Below are positions 26,891 through 37,651 of a stretch of 64,000 bases of DNA, piece by piece (the stretch's first letter is position 1; every line of letters starts with the position of its first letter). Both the position numbers and the translations under genes were made by a program. Under the pieces are notes generated by a model that made no database searches, had not been told where the DNA came from, and was given only the letters and a program-made list of their open reading frames with translations. This stretch comes from Sphingobacteriaceae bacterium (lineage in GTDB: Bacteria; Bacteroidota; Bacteroidia; B-17B0; Aurantibacillaceae), in the NCBI GenBank assembly GCA_947480015.1, contig CANKBS010000008.1:1-64000 (forward strand), in the 5' to 3' direction.

Positions 26891-26912
26891 ACGCTTAAAA
26901 AAACTACATTTG
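26881..26912 (+). promoter_or_regulatory. Bacteroidota-type promoter
   Basis: TTTG (26881-26884), 20-bp spacer, TACATTTG (26905-26912), an almost ideal TTTG-N19/20-TAnnTTTG promoter. The predicted start of transcription is close to 26918, ten bases before the ATG at 26928. It overlaps the stop of the upstream gene. Confidence 0.75.
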
Positions 26913-26927
26913 TATAAAGCCAAATCA

Positions 26928-28370
26928 ATGATGAAAAATAGTTTATTAGCTCTCCTTTTCTTTATGACTATTTCTTCCTTTGGCCAAATTTTCAGCAGTT
27001 ATAATATTGGATTAGTTAGTTTAATCACACCCAACACCAGCACGGTTTCATCAACATTAGGCAATAAATACTCGGGTTGCTGGGGCTGGTACCAACAAAG
27101 TAAAAATAAAGAATACGCCATTTCAGGTGCTAGCAATGGCACGTATTTTATCGATATCAGCAGTCCGGCCAGTCCAAGTGTGAGTGCCTTTGTGGCCGGA
27201 AGAAATGGAACATCCTGGCGTGAATTAAAAACGTATCAAAACTATTGTTACATCGTAAGCGACGACAAATCACCCAATGCTTTTCAAATTGTTGACATGC
27301 AATACTTGCCCGATAGTGTGCATGTGGTTCACAGCGGTACGATGTATTTTGAACGAGCGCATACCATTTGGATTGATGGAAATAAAATGTATGTTGGTGG
27401 GGTTACTTTTGCGGCCAATTTTGGCTCAACACCCATGGCCATTTATAGCTTGGCTACTCCTACCAATCCGGCCTTAATAAAAAAAATCGATACCGATATT
27501 CCACATACAGTAATTGAGTATGTCCACGACATGTATGCGCGCAACGATACTATTTTTGCCTCTTGCGGAAGTCAAGGTTTGCATATTTTAAAATTAGATC
27601 TCAGCAATGATAGCATTTACGAAATAGGCAATTACAGGGGCTATGCCGGTGCCGGATTCAACCATTCCAGTTTTATGACTCAAAATGGTAAATACCTTAT
27701 GTTTTGTGATGAAGAGCCTAGCTCCTTACCTCTGCATCTGGTAGATATTCAAAATCTCGGTAACATTCAACCAATGACTAGTTTTCATCCCTTTACCAAT
27801 ACTACGCCTCATAATCCCTACATTATTGGAAATAAATTTGCTGTTGTTTCTTGCTATTTGGATGGTTTGATGATTTACGACATTTCGCAACCAACACAAA
27901 TTAGTTTGGCCGGCTATTTTGATACCTATCCTCAAGGTGGCGCTAATACCGGTAGTTACGCAAATGGACCCTATAACGGAAATTGGGGCGCCTATCCATT
28001 TTTACCAAGTAAACTCATCATTGCTACCGATATGCAAAATGGTATTTTTTTGTTGGATGCTACCTCATCCTTCACAAGCAGTTTGGTAAATCTTGTAAAC
28101 CCGGTTGGACTCAAAGCTGAAAATAATGCCGCTGCTAGTTTTATTTTTTATCCTAATCCGGCTAATACTGTTTTAGCGCTGAATTACAATGGCACAGGTA
28201 CTTCTATGATTCGTATAAAAGACCTGTTAGGGCAAGTTATTTTACAAAAAGAATTTTCCGAAAAAATTTCAGAGAACCTTGATCTGAGCGCCCTGGCAAA
28301 TGGCTCCTATGTTATCAGTATTCAAAACGAAAACAAACACGAAACTAAAAAATTACTCATACAACATTAA
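26928..28370 (+). CDS. Choice-of-anchor-B family T9SS protein
   Basis: About 480 residues from the ATG at 26928 (a second Met follows). The signal peptide ends SSFGQ. The body consists of beta-propeller-like repeats with 'FIDISSPASP' and 'SDDKSPNAFQIVDM' sections typical of the choice-of-anchor-B family. The C-terminal 80 residues form a T9SS type A sorting domain (FYPNPANTVLAL, LGQVILQKEF, ANGSYVISI). It has its own promoter and lies 2 bases before the dehydrogenase gene. Function of the family is not established. Confidence 0.85.
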   Translation: MMKNSLLALLFFMTISSFGQIFSSYNIGLVSLITPNTSTVSSTLGNKYSGCWGWYQQSKNKEYAISGASNGTYFIDISSPASPSVSAFVAGRNGTSWRELKTYQNYCYIVSDDKSPNAFQIVDMQYLPDSVHVVHSGTMYFERAHTIWIDGNKMYVGGVTFAANFGSTPMAIYSLATPTNPALIKKIDTDIPHTVIEYVHDMYARNDTIFASCGSQGLHILKLDLSNDSIYEIGNYRGYAGAGFNHSSFMTQNGKYLMFCDEEPSSLPLHLVDIQNLGNIQPMTSFHPFTNTTPHNPYIIGNKFAVVSCYLDGLMIYDISQPTQISLAGYFDTYPQGGANTGSYANGPYNGNWGAYPFLPSKLIIATDMQNGIFLLDATSSFTSSLVNLVNPVGLKAENNAAASFIFYPNPANTVLALNYNGTGTSMIRIKDLLGQVILQKEFSEKISENLDLSALANGSYVISIQNENKHETKKLLIQH

Positions 28371-28372
28371 TT

Positions 28373-29545
28373 ATGTTTACAATTAAATCTACAGTTGGTA
28401 TTATAGGCTCAGGGGCCATGGGCAATGGCATTGCGCAAGTAGCAGCAACAGCTTCGCACGCAGTAATGGTATATGATTCGAACGAAAAAGCCCTTATAAA
28501 AGCAGAAGCTGCTTTAAGGTCATCACTCACAAAATTAGTAGAGAAACAAAAAATAAGCGCAGAAAAACAAACTGAGATTTTATCAAACATTCGTTTTGTA
28601 AAAAGCCTCAATGATCTTGCATCCTGTGATCTAATTATTGAAGCCATTGTAGAAAATCTGGAGATTAAAAAATCGGTTTTCTCCAATCTCGAAAAAATCG
28701 TAAGCGATACCTGTGTGCTTGCCTCCAATACGTCTTCCTTATCCATCACGTCCATTGCTGCTGCTTGTGCAAAACCGGAGCGTGTAATCGGCATTCACTT
28801 TTTTAATCCTGCTACCTTAATGCCTTTGGTAGAAATTATTCCGGGTATTGCCACGCGTAGCGACCTTGCTTTGGCTTGTAAAAAATTAATTGACACTTGG
28901 GGCAAAGTGACGGTGATTGCAAAAGACACCCCGGGCTTTATTGTAAACCGTGTGGCAAGACCTTTTTACAGCGAGGCTTTACGATTATACGAAGAAGGCA
29001 TTGCCGATATGCCCACCATCGATTGGGCCATGAAAGAGATTGGCGGTTTTAAAATGGGTCCGTTCGAATTAATGGATTTGATTGGTCATGATGTTAACTA
29101 TGTGGTGACCGAAACCGTTTGGAAACAATTTTACTACGATCCTAAATTCACACCTGCCCTTTCACAAAAACGTTTGTTGGAAGCCGGTTTTTTAGGTAGA
29201 AAAACAGGACGTGGTTTTTATTCTTATGCCGAAGGTTCCGTAATGCCCGAAGCCACTAAAAACAAAGAACTGGGCACCCAGATCTTCACCCGCATTTTAG
29301 TGATGCTCATTAACGAAGCAGCCGATACCTTCTACCATAAAATTGCATCCGCCGGAGATATTGATCTGGCCATGACCAAAGGGGTAAATTATCCCAAAGG
29401 ACTTTTAAAATGGGCCGATGAACTGGGTATTGACAATGTGGTAAAACAACTCACAGCCTTAAAAGATTTTTACGAAGAAGACCGATACCGGGTGAGTCCG
29501 GTTTTAAAACAATATTTTGTGTTAAAGAAAAAGTTTTATTCGTAA
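28373..29545 (+). CDS. 3-hydroxyacyl-CoA dehydrogenase
   Basis: A 390-residue NAD-dependent enzyme of the HBDH/FadB-type 3-hydroxyacyl-CoA dehydrogenase family (beta-oxidation or butanoate metabolism). The Rossmann GxGxMG motif is at the N-terminus (GIIGSGAMGNGIAQV), and the catalytic region has SNTSSLSIT and HFFNPATLMPLVEI with the active-site His and Glu. A second C-terminal dehydrogenase module is present (GFKMGPFELMDLIGHDVN and the repeat near residue 340), so it is the longer form. The start at 28373 is 2 bases after the previous stop. Its pairing with a secreted protein gene may be coincidental. Confidence 0.93.
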   Translation: MFTIKSTVGIIGSGAMGNGIAQVAATASHAVMVYDSNEKALIKAEAALRSSLTKLVEKQKISAEKQTEILSNIRFVKSLNDLASCDLIIEAIVENLEIKKSVFSNLEKIVSDTCVLASNTSSLSITSIAAACAKPERVIGIHFFNPATLMPLVEIIPGIATRSDLALACKKLIDTWGKVTVIAKDTPGFIVNRVARPFYSEALRLYEEGIADMPTIDWAMKEIGGFKMGPFELMDLIGHDVNYVVTETVWKQFYYDPKFTPALSQKRLLEAGFLGRKTGRGFYSYAEGSVMPEATKNKELGTQIFTRILVMLINEAADTFYHKIASAGDIDLAMTKGVNYPKGLLKWADELGIDNVVKQLTALKDFYEEDRYRVSPVLKQYFVLKKKFYS

Positions 29546-29888
29546 ACTTTTCACTTGTTGAATTTTTTGTTTCGTTGCCTTAGTCCCGTGTTAAAAATAA
29601 ATCATGACATGTATGATTTTTTCGACATAGTATAAAAACAGGTTGAATTGTTCAACCTATTCTAAAATCCATTGAATTAGCTTTTCACTTGTCTTTCTAT
29701 ACTGAACAGCAAAATAGTACCTCTTAACTAGGGAGGCATACCTGTAAACAGTTAGCGGTTATTAGCTTTATTTATTTTGTGATTAATCCTTATTTTTCAA
29801 GACTTCTAAACCTCTACAACCAAATCCATCAAAAATTTGCTCCATTTATAAGTTTTTTGTATTTTTGGATATACAGATAACTCATTTC
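29546..29888. other. Intergenic region, hairpins and promoter
   Basis: This stretch of 343 bp before the lipoprotein gene has no coding frame. Two stem-loops follow the dehydrogenase: AAATCAT/ATGATTT (29599-29605 with 29613-29619) and AGGTTGAA/TTCAACCT (29640-29647 with 29651-29658). Either may be a weak terminator. The downstream end contains a promoter. Confidence 0.5.
29836..29867 (+). promoter_or_regulatory. Bacteroidota-type promoter
   Basis: TTTG (29836-29839), 20-bp spacer, TATTTTTG (29860-29867). Transcription would start near 29873. This places the lipoprotein start at the ATG at 29889 and rules out an upstream in-frame codon at 29865, which lies in the -10 element. Confidence 0.7.
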
Positions 29889-30425
29889 ATGAAAAAACGC
29901 TTTCTTTTTATTGCCACATACACCCTACTCATTTCCCTTATTATTCTATCCTGTCAAAAGAAAAACGACAGCACGGCTATTACCCCAACCTATGGAACAG
30001 GTGGCAATCCGAACCCGAATAACCAAACCGTTACAGGTTCTACAACCTTCACCAACCCGGCAACGGAAAATACCAGCCTCGTGGTGGGTGGCAGCGGATG
30101 GAGTAATCCTACCTGTGTATCCTCTGCTAGTCTTATTTTAAAAGGCGTGAGCGGCGATGTAAGTGTTACACTTTCCTTTTTAACCGCACCTACTACCGGC
30201 ACCTTTGCTGTGTCGGCTAACTCCGGACAAGGTGTTTGTACGATGATGGTTCTAAACGCGCCGAATCAACCAGCCGGCACTGTATGGATAGGAAAAAGCG
30301 GAACCGTGATTATTAGCTCCAATGCAACTTCTATTAATGCCAGCTTTACTTCAGTGGTTTGTACACAACAAACCTTCAACTTCCCTACGGTGTCTGTTAC
30401 AGGTGCCATTGGTTGTAACCAGTAA
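29889..30425 (+). CDS. Lipoprotein, Thr/Ser-rich, unknown function
   Basis: A 178-residue protein with a lipobox-bearing signal peptide (MKKRFLFIATYTLLISLIILSC) and a Ser/Thr/Asn-rich linker. The folded part, from about residue 50, contains Cys residues and many beta-strand-like segments. No family recognised. The promoter position confirms this start. Confidence 0.75.
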   Translation: MKKRFLFIATYTLLISLIILSCQKKNDSTAITPTYGTGGNPNPNNQTVTGSTTFTNPATENTSLVVGGSGWSNPTCVSSASLILKGVSGDVSVTLSFLTAPTTGTFAVSANSGQGVCTMMVLNAPNQPAGTVWIGKSGTVIISSNATSINASFTSVVCTQQTFNFPTVSVTGAIGCNQ

Positions 30426-30487
30426 GTGTATATAGCCTTTTAAGGTCAGGATTTTATTAAGGAAGCTGAAAATTTTTAAAGCGTTTT

Positions 30488-31930
30488 ATGAATTCCTTTT
30501 TTGATCGCCTAAAAAAAAATCTGCTTCATTTCTCCTCCTATTATTTTCTCGATCTCAGAGCACTTTCGCTCATGCGCATTGGCGTTGCCCTCATTGTACT
30601 TTGCGACCTGATTATACGCGCACAGGATCTGAGCGCCCTTTATACCAATGCCGGCATCTGGCCGCTGCACATCCTTAAAAATTTTGGCTGGCAACCTGGT
30701 TTCTGGAGTCTGCATTGTCTCTATGGCAGCTATGCATGGGAAGTCCTACTGTTTTCGCTGCATGGTGTTTTTGCCCTGTTTTTACTCTTCGGTTACCAAA
30801 CAAAACTCAGCACCCTTTTCGTTTGGCTCCTTACCATCTCATTGCAAAACCGTAACATTTTTATCTTACAGGCCGGCGATGATCAATTACGTTTAATTCT
30901 TTTCTGGGGCCTCTTCCTGCCATGGAATGCCTGTTACGCCATCGATTCACGCCACACACAACAAAAAAAAATCTCCCTCATCGGCAACTTTGGTTATCTC
31001 TTCCTTATTGCTTCCGTTTATGCATTCACCGTCCTGCTTAAAACCGATAAAGAATGGACCAGTGAAGGCAGTGCCATTTATTATGCCCTCAGTCTCGACC
31101 AAATAAAGTTGCCCTTAGGTGATTTGTTGTATCGGTTTCCGAGTCTCATGAAAACACTCACCTACCTGGTTTTTATCATCGAAAGCATAGTCCCCATCTT
31201 AATTCTCTGGCCTTCAAAAAAAGGCAAGCTCCGACTAACGGCTTTCTGCTTGTTGCTTTTACTACACCTCAGTATAGGTTTAACAATGTATGTCGGACTC
31301 TTTTTTATCATTTCATCTGTGTCGGCCATAGGCTTAATTCCTTCCTTGGCTATGGATTGGATCGAAAAAAAATTCAGGTTAAAAAGCAAAGAGCATAGCG
31401 CCGAAACAACCGAACAGAGCTGGTATACCCCGTTTACCGCTAGTTTTGGCACCTTGGTGATTCTGCTTTGCCTCCTCCTTAATTTAAGTACGGTGCCATG
31501 GTTTAACTATGAATTAAAAAGCGAACTCAATTACCCGGTAAATGCGCTTCGACTTAATCAATTTTGGGGAATGTTTTCACCGGGCATTTTAAAAACCGAT
31601 GGCTGGTTTGTATACCATGGCATGGATTCCATCGGACGGCAATGGGACCTACGATTAAATCAGGATTATGTGGATTATAAAAAACCGGCCCACATTGTAA
31701 GCATGTACCGCAACGACCGCTGGCGCAAACTGGCCGAGAACATGCAGCGTGATAAATACACCTTTTTGCGTCCACTTTATGGCCGATATTATTTACACCA
31801 ATGGAATTTACATCATCCCGAAAAACAGATTCCAAGCATGAACTTATATTTTATGGAAAAAGAAAATTTATCGGATTATAAAAGCACCAAACCGAAAAAG
31901 ATCTTACTTTGTGTGAGCTATGACAATTAA
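30488..31930 (+). CDS. HTTM-domain membrane protein
   Basis: A 480-residue membrane protein with the HTTM (horizontally transferred transmembrane) module, related to vitamin K-dependent gamma-carboxylase. The N-terminal segment RALSLMRIGVALIVLCDLI and the LHGVFALFLLFGYQTKLST segment are typical, as are the hydrophobic helices to residue about 340. A C-terminal soluble tail of 140 residues follows, with no recognised domain. HTTM proteins' activities are mostly unknown. The last 11 bases overlap the methyltransferase gene, pointing to translational coupling. Confidence 0.85.
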   Translation: MNSFFDRLKKNLLHFSSYYFLDLRALSLMRIGVALIVLCDLIIRAQDLSALYTNAGIWPLHILKNFGWQPGFWSLHCLYGSYAWEVLLFSLHGVFALFLLFGYQTKLSTLFVWLLTISLQNRNIFILQAGDDQLRLILFWGLFLPWNACYAIDSRHTQQKKISLIGNFGYLFLIASVYAFTVLLKTDKEWTSEGSAIYYALSLDQIKLPLGDLLYRFPSLMKTLTYLVFIIESIVPILILWPSKKGKLRLTAFCLLLLLHLSIGLTMYVGLFFIISSVSAIGLIPSLAMDWIEKKFRLKSKEHSAETTEQSWYTPFTASFGTLVILLCLLLNLSTVPWFNYELKSELNYPVNALRLNQFWGMFSPGILKTDGWFVYHGMDSIGRQWDLRLNQDYVDYKKPAHIVSMYRNDRWRKLAENMQRDKYTFLRPLYGRYYLHQWNLHHPEKQIPSMNLYFMEKENLSDYKSTKPKKILLCVSYDN

Positions 31931-32714
31931 CAGCCATCAGATCCTTCACTTTATCTCCCATTTTTTTCAGGCGAAAAGAAAAGGTCATGGTGTACATTCG
32001 CCCTTTGTTTACAAACTTTGCGAAGAGGTGATTTATAACCAAAACAGTTATTATGATTTTATTGAACTCGAACGTTTGCGTGCCGCCCTATTAAACAACG
32101 AACAAGAAATAGAAATTACCGATCTGGGAGCCGGCTCTAAAACATTTAAAACTAAGCTGAGAAAAATAAAAAGCATTGCCGCCAAAGGCATCAGCAGCAG
32201 TCGACAATCTCAGATCTTTTATAAACTCATTAATGTGCTGGGTTTAAGATACAGCATCGAACTGGGCACTTCGCTTGGCCTCAACACCATGTATCTGGCA
32301 AAGGCCTGCAAAAAAGGACAGGTGCTGAGTCTGGAAGGCAGTGCCAATTTAATCCATGTTGCTAAACAATTAGTCTACCGACACGAAGTCAATAACATAC
32401 ATTTTATTGAGGGCAATTTTGATGACACTTTCAGCAAAGCCTTGGAACTTAATCCGGCTTTGGATTTTCTTTACATTGATGGTAACCATAGCTATGAAGC
32501 CACCTTACGGTACTTTGAATCAGCTCTTAGTTATAAAAACAAACATTCTGTTTTTGTATTCGATGATATTTACTGGAGTAAAGGCATGAGCAAGGCCTGG
32601 GAAATGATTAAAAAAAACCCTCAAGTAACATTAAGTGTGGATTGTTTTTATTTCGGGATGATCTTTTTCAGACCCGAGATCCTCGAAAAACAAGACCTTA
32701 AGCTTTACCTGTAA
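31920..32714 (+). CDS. Class I SAM-dependent methyltransferase
   Basis: A 264-residue enzyme of O-methyltransferase-like (Methyltransf_24) type. SAM-binding motif I is SIELGTSLGLNTMYLA, at about residue 115, followed by an acidic LSLEG and the metal/substrate segments LDFLYIDGNHSYEAT and VFVFDDIYWSKG. Its start overlaps the HTTM gene by 11 bases, so the two are co-translated. The substrate is not known. It ends 8 bases before the convergent ligA. Confidence 0.86.
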   Translation: MTINSHQILHFISHFFQAKRKGHGVHSPFVYKLCEEVIYNQNSYYDFIELERLRAALLNNEQEIEITDLGAGSKTFKTKLRKIKSIAAKGISSSRQSQIFYKLINVLGLRYSIELGTSLGLNTMYLAKACKKGQVLSLEGSANLIHVAKQLVYRHEVNNIHFIEGNFDDTFSKALELNPALDFLYIDGNHSYEATLRYFESALSYKNKHSVFVFDDIYWSKGMSKAWEMIKKNPQVTLSVDCFYFGMIFFRPEILEKQDLKLYL

Positions 32715-32722
32715 ATCCGAAG

Positions 32723-34762
<2,040 letters not shown>

Positions 34763-34771
34763 TTATGCATC

Positions 34772-35248
34772 CTAAAAAATTAGTAAATCCATGATCTGTT
34801 TCAGATACATGGCATCCGTTTCATCAAAACTGTTAAGTTCATCGCTATCCACATCCAACACCCCTACAACTTGTTTTTGTCTATTAAAAAGTGGCAAAAC
34901 AATTTCGCTTTTACTGGCCGAACTGCAGGCAATATGTCCCGGGAACAGGTCCACATCGGGCACCACAATGGTTTCACCGTTTTGCCACACGGTGCCACAA
35001 ACGCCTTTGCCTTTGTTAATGCGGGTGCAGGCAACCGGACCCTGAAACGGGCCTAATACGAGTTGATCATGTTTCACAAAATAAAAACCTACCCAAAAAA
35101 AATTCATTCCAAATTTAAGGGCTGCGCAAATATTTGCCAGATTAGCTGTTTGATCACTTTCACCTTCAATCAAAGCTTTTATCTGCGGAAGTAATTCCCG
35201 GTATTTTTCTCCTTTGCTGACAGCGGTTATTTTAAGTTCTTCGGCCAT
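34772..35248 (-). CDS. Free methionine-(R)-sulfoxide reductase (GAF)
   Basis: A 158-residue GAF-domain protein of the fRMsr family, which reduces free methionine-R-sulfoxide. The family core GPFQGPVACTRI...GKGVCGTVW and HIACSSASKSEIVLPL contain the conserved Cys residues used for catalysis (near residues 84, 94 and 118 by sequence order). The start at 35248 fits the family length. Probably co-transcribed with ligA. Confidence 0.88.
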   Translation of the reverse strand: MAEELKITAVSKGEKYRELLPQIKALIEGESDQTANLANICAALKFGMNFFWVGFYFVKHDQLVLGPFQGPVACTRINKGKGVCGTVWQNGETIVVPDVDLFPGHIACSSASKSEIVLPLFNRQKQVVGVLDVDSDELNSFDETDAMYLKQIMDLLIF

Positions 35249-35436
35249 AAGGCAAATTTATAAAATTAATTTAGGAGCAAATGTGCTACTATCAAAATAC
35301 ATGCAGAATTGCAGCCTAATAGGGCGCTGTTTGCAAGGATATCACAGAACAGTTTGCGTAATTTAAGTCGAAGGCTAACTTCACTTTTTACAAAAATCCT
35401 GCGAAATCAGTGAAATCTGCGTCAAACAGCGGAGAA

Positions 35437-36204
35437 TCAAATCACCAACTGCAAACCATCAAAAGCCAGTTCTATATTCGAAGGTAACTCTTTGTTTACC
35501 TCAGCATGAAGTCCTAACTGATGCGAAATATGCGTAAAATAAGCCTTGCGGGGTTTTAAGTCGTTTACCAGATCAATGGCTTCCTGAAAAGTAAAATGTG
35601 AAATATGCGGTTCACGTCTTAGTGAATTTAAAACCAAGACATCCAGATTTTTTAATTTTTCTTTTTCGGTTTCCGCAATAAAATTACTATCCGTTACATA
35701 AGCAAAATCATTTACCCTGAAACCTTTTACCGGAAGCTTATAATGCATGACATTAATGGGTTCAATCACTAAATCACCAATGGTAAAAACCTCGTTCTCA
35801 AAATCCACCAAGTCCACTTCCGGAATACCCGGGTATTTTTCATCTGCAAAAATATAAGCAAACTCCCGCTTCAAAGCGCCCTGAACACGCGTAGTAGCGT
35901 ACACCGGCATGCGCATCTTATTAATAAAATTAAAAGCTTTTACCTCATCCAGTCCCGCAATGTGATCTTTGTGTTCGTGGGTATATACTACGGCATCCAG
36001 TCGTTTAATTTTTTCGCGTAACAATTGTTGTCTGAAATCAGGACCCGAATCGATCACTATTCGCGTTTTGGCACTTTCAATTAAAATAGAAGAACGCAGG
36101 CGTTTATCTTTTGGATCGGCACTGGTACATACCTCGCAATTGCAGGCTATTAAAGGTACTCCTTGTGAGGTACCACTTCCTAAAAATGTAATTTTTATCG
36201 ACAC
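35437..36204 (-). CDS. MBL-fold metallohydrolase (PhnP-like)
   Basis: A 255-residue metallo-beta-lactamase-fold protein. The metal-site motif THEHKDHIAG at about residues 75-84 supplies the HxHxDH ligands, and a GTSQGVPL N-terminus and CNCEVC pattern (two to three Cys) resemble PhnP-like phosphodiesterases. The later VTDSN and FTHISHQLG supply further ligands. It could act on cyclic phosphates or thiol esters. 188 bases separate it from the fRMsr gene. Confidence 0.86.
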   Translation of the reverse strand: MSIKITFLGSGTSQGVPLIACNCEVCTSADPKDKRLRSSILIESAKTRIVIDSGPDFRQQLLREKIKRLDAVVYTHEHKDHIAGLDEVKAFNFINKMRMPVYATTRVQGALKREFAYIFADEKYPGIPEVDLVDFENEVFTIGDLVIEPINVMHYKLPVKGFRVNDFAYVTDSNFIAETEKEKLKNLDVLVLNSLRREPHISHFTFQEAIDLVNDLKPRKAYFTHISHQLGLHAEVNKELPSNIELAFDGLQLVI

Positions 36205-36231
36205 AAATTCGTTTTTAAAATTAAAAATTCA

Positions 36232-36597
36232 TCATTCCGTCACAGCCAGATCTGCCTTTATTTTTTCGTTGGTCCGTGGCTTCAGTGACAAGCCCCCTGA
36301 TACCGTTGCCGGTAATGAGGAATCGAAACCTACTGCGTAGAAATAATAACTGCCCTTGTAACATTTAAAACTGTAGGCGCCATTAGCATCGGCATTAACC
36401 TGTGCATTGTAAAGCGAAACATCGTCTCCCGGAAATTCGGTGGCATTAAATTTAATATACACCACAGCATTGGGTATTGGTTTACCGTGATGCGCCACTG
36501 TGCCAGAGATCTCGGATGACCCACCCAGTTGATTTTTTTTGCAAGCACCAATAAAAAACAAAGTAATGAGGCTAACGCAGAGAATTATGTGTTTCAT
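36232..36597 (-). CDS. Small lipoprotein with carboxypeptidase-regulatory-like domain
   Basis: Starting at the ATG at 36597 gives 121 residues with a lipobox (LFFIGAC) and an Ig-like beta-sandwich: ISGTVAHHGKPIPNAVVYIKF and NGAYSFKCYKGSYYFYAVG. An upstream in-frame extension to 36639 would overlap the peroxidase gene by 40 bases and lose the signal. It starts one base after the stop of the di-haem gene and is the last of the three-gene set. Confidence 0.8.
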   Translation of the reverse strand: MKHIILCVSLITLFFIGACKKNQLGGSSEISGTVAHHGKPIPNAVVYIKFNATEFPGDDVSLYNAQVNADANGAYSFKCYKGSYYFYAVGFDSSLPATVSGGLSLKPRTNEKIKADLAVTE

Positions 36598-36598
36598 T

Positions 36599-37651
36599 TT
36601 ATTTGATGTTAGGATCAGCAAATCGTGAATCAGAAGCAATGGTATTATCCGTAAGCGTTAATAAAAAGGCAATGAGGTCTTTTTTATCCTCAGCACTTAA
36701 TTTTAATCCGCCGCTTTGCAGGTAGGGATCTAAATTGGTGATATTCACCACGCCGCTTGTATAATGGTCTAAACAGGCCTGCAAGGTTGCTAAACTGCCA
36801 TCGTGCATGTATGGATAAGTATGTGCCAGGTTACGCAGACTCGGCGTTTTGAATTTGTAAAGATCGATCGCCTGATTGGTTATATGCGCCCTTCCCGAAT
36901 CATTCACCTGCGGATCAACGCGCATACCATTATTCCGGAATTGAAAATCAGTAAACAAAGGTTCTTTATGACAAGCATTGCAATTGGCCTGAAACAGCGC
37001 ATAACCGCGACTTTCGGCTTCGGTAAAAACCATGCCTTCTTCGTTACGAATTACCTTATCGTATTTACTGTTGTAAGAATAAATTAAACCCATAAACTGG
37101 GCCATGGCCCTGAACATCCGCTGAGTAGTGACTTCTTCGGTACCAAAGGCATTTTTAAAAAGTGTTTTGTATTTATCCGTTCCCTGTAATTTAGAAATCA
37201 CATTGTTGATATTCTCAGCCATTTCAATGCGGTTGCTGATGGGCCCCAATGGCTGCACCTCAATGTGGTTAATGCCTCCGTCGTGCATAAAATAAGGATG
37301 CCAGGTTAGATTAAAAATTCCGGGAGCGTTGCGTTTACCTAAAATGCCGTTAATGCCGTGACTCAGATTATGATCGGGATTTGAAAAAGCGGCCTTGTTC
37401 ATATGACAAGAGGCGCAGGAGATAGTATTGTCCTTACTTAACAGCGTTTCATAAAAAAGGGATCGTCCCAATACAAAAGCCTCTGCACTTATGGCATTCA
37501 CACTAAAGGTATACTTAGCAGCCGGCCAGCCTTGAGGAACAATTTCACGCAGATCGTTCACCGGCAAAACCGGAATGATGACCGGGTCAACCTTACAGCT
37601 GCTCAGTCCGAGCAATCCCATTAAAATAAGACTATAAAAACTTTTCATCAT
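36599..37651 (-). CDS. Di-haem cytochrome c peroxidase (MauG/MbnH-like) lipoprotein
   Basis: A 350-residue protein with a lipobox (LLGLSSC) and two haem c sites, CASCH at residues 79-83 and CNACH at 224-228, in the arrangement of the cytochrome c peroxidase/MauG family. The next gene upstream encodes an MbnP-like protein, and the ATG overlaps its stop. In studied methanobactin clusters MbnH oxidises a Trp of MbnP to kynurenine. That chemistry is inferred for this pair, not shown. Confidence 0.85.
   Translation of the reverse strand: MMKSFYSLILMGLLGLSSCKVDPVIIPVLPVNDLREIVPQGWPAAKYTFSVNAISAEAFVLGRSLFYETLLSKDNTISCASCHMNKAAFSNPDHNLSHGINGILGKRNAPGIFNLTWHPYFMHDGGINHIEVQPLGPISNRIEMAENINNVISKLQGTDKYKTLFKNAFGTEEVTTQRMFRAMAQFMGLIYSYNSKYDKVIRNEEGMVFTEAESRGYALFQANCNACHKEPLFTDFQFRNNGMRVDPQVNDSGRAHITNQAIDLYKFKTPSLRNLAHTYPYMHDGSLATLQACLDHYTSGVVNITNLDPYLQSGGLKLSAEDKKDLIAFLLTLTDNTIASDSRFADPNIK

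Noticed and set aside
29865-29888. Upstream start of the lipoprotein at 29865
   Set aside because: It lies within the TATTTTTG -10 box; the ATG at 29889 gives a correct lipobox signal.
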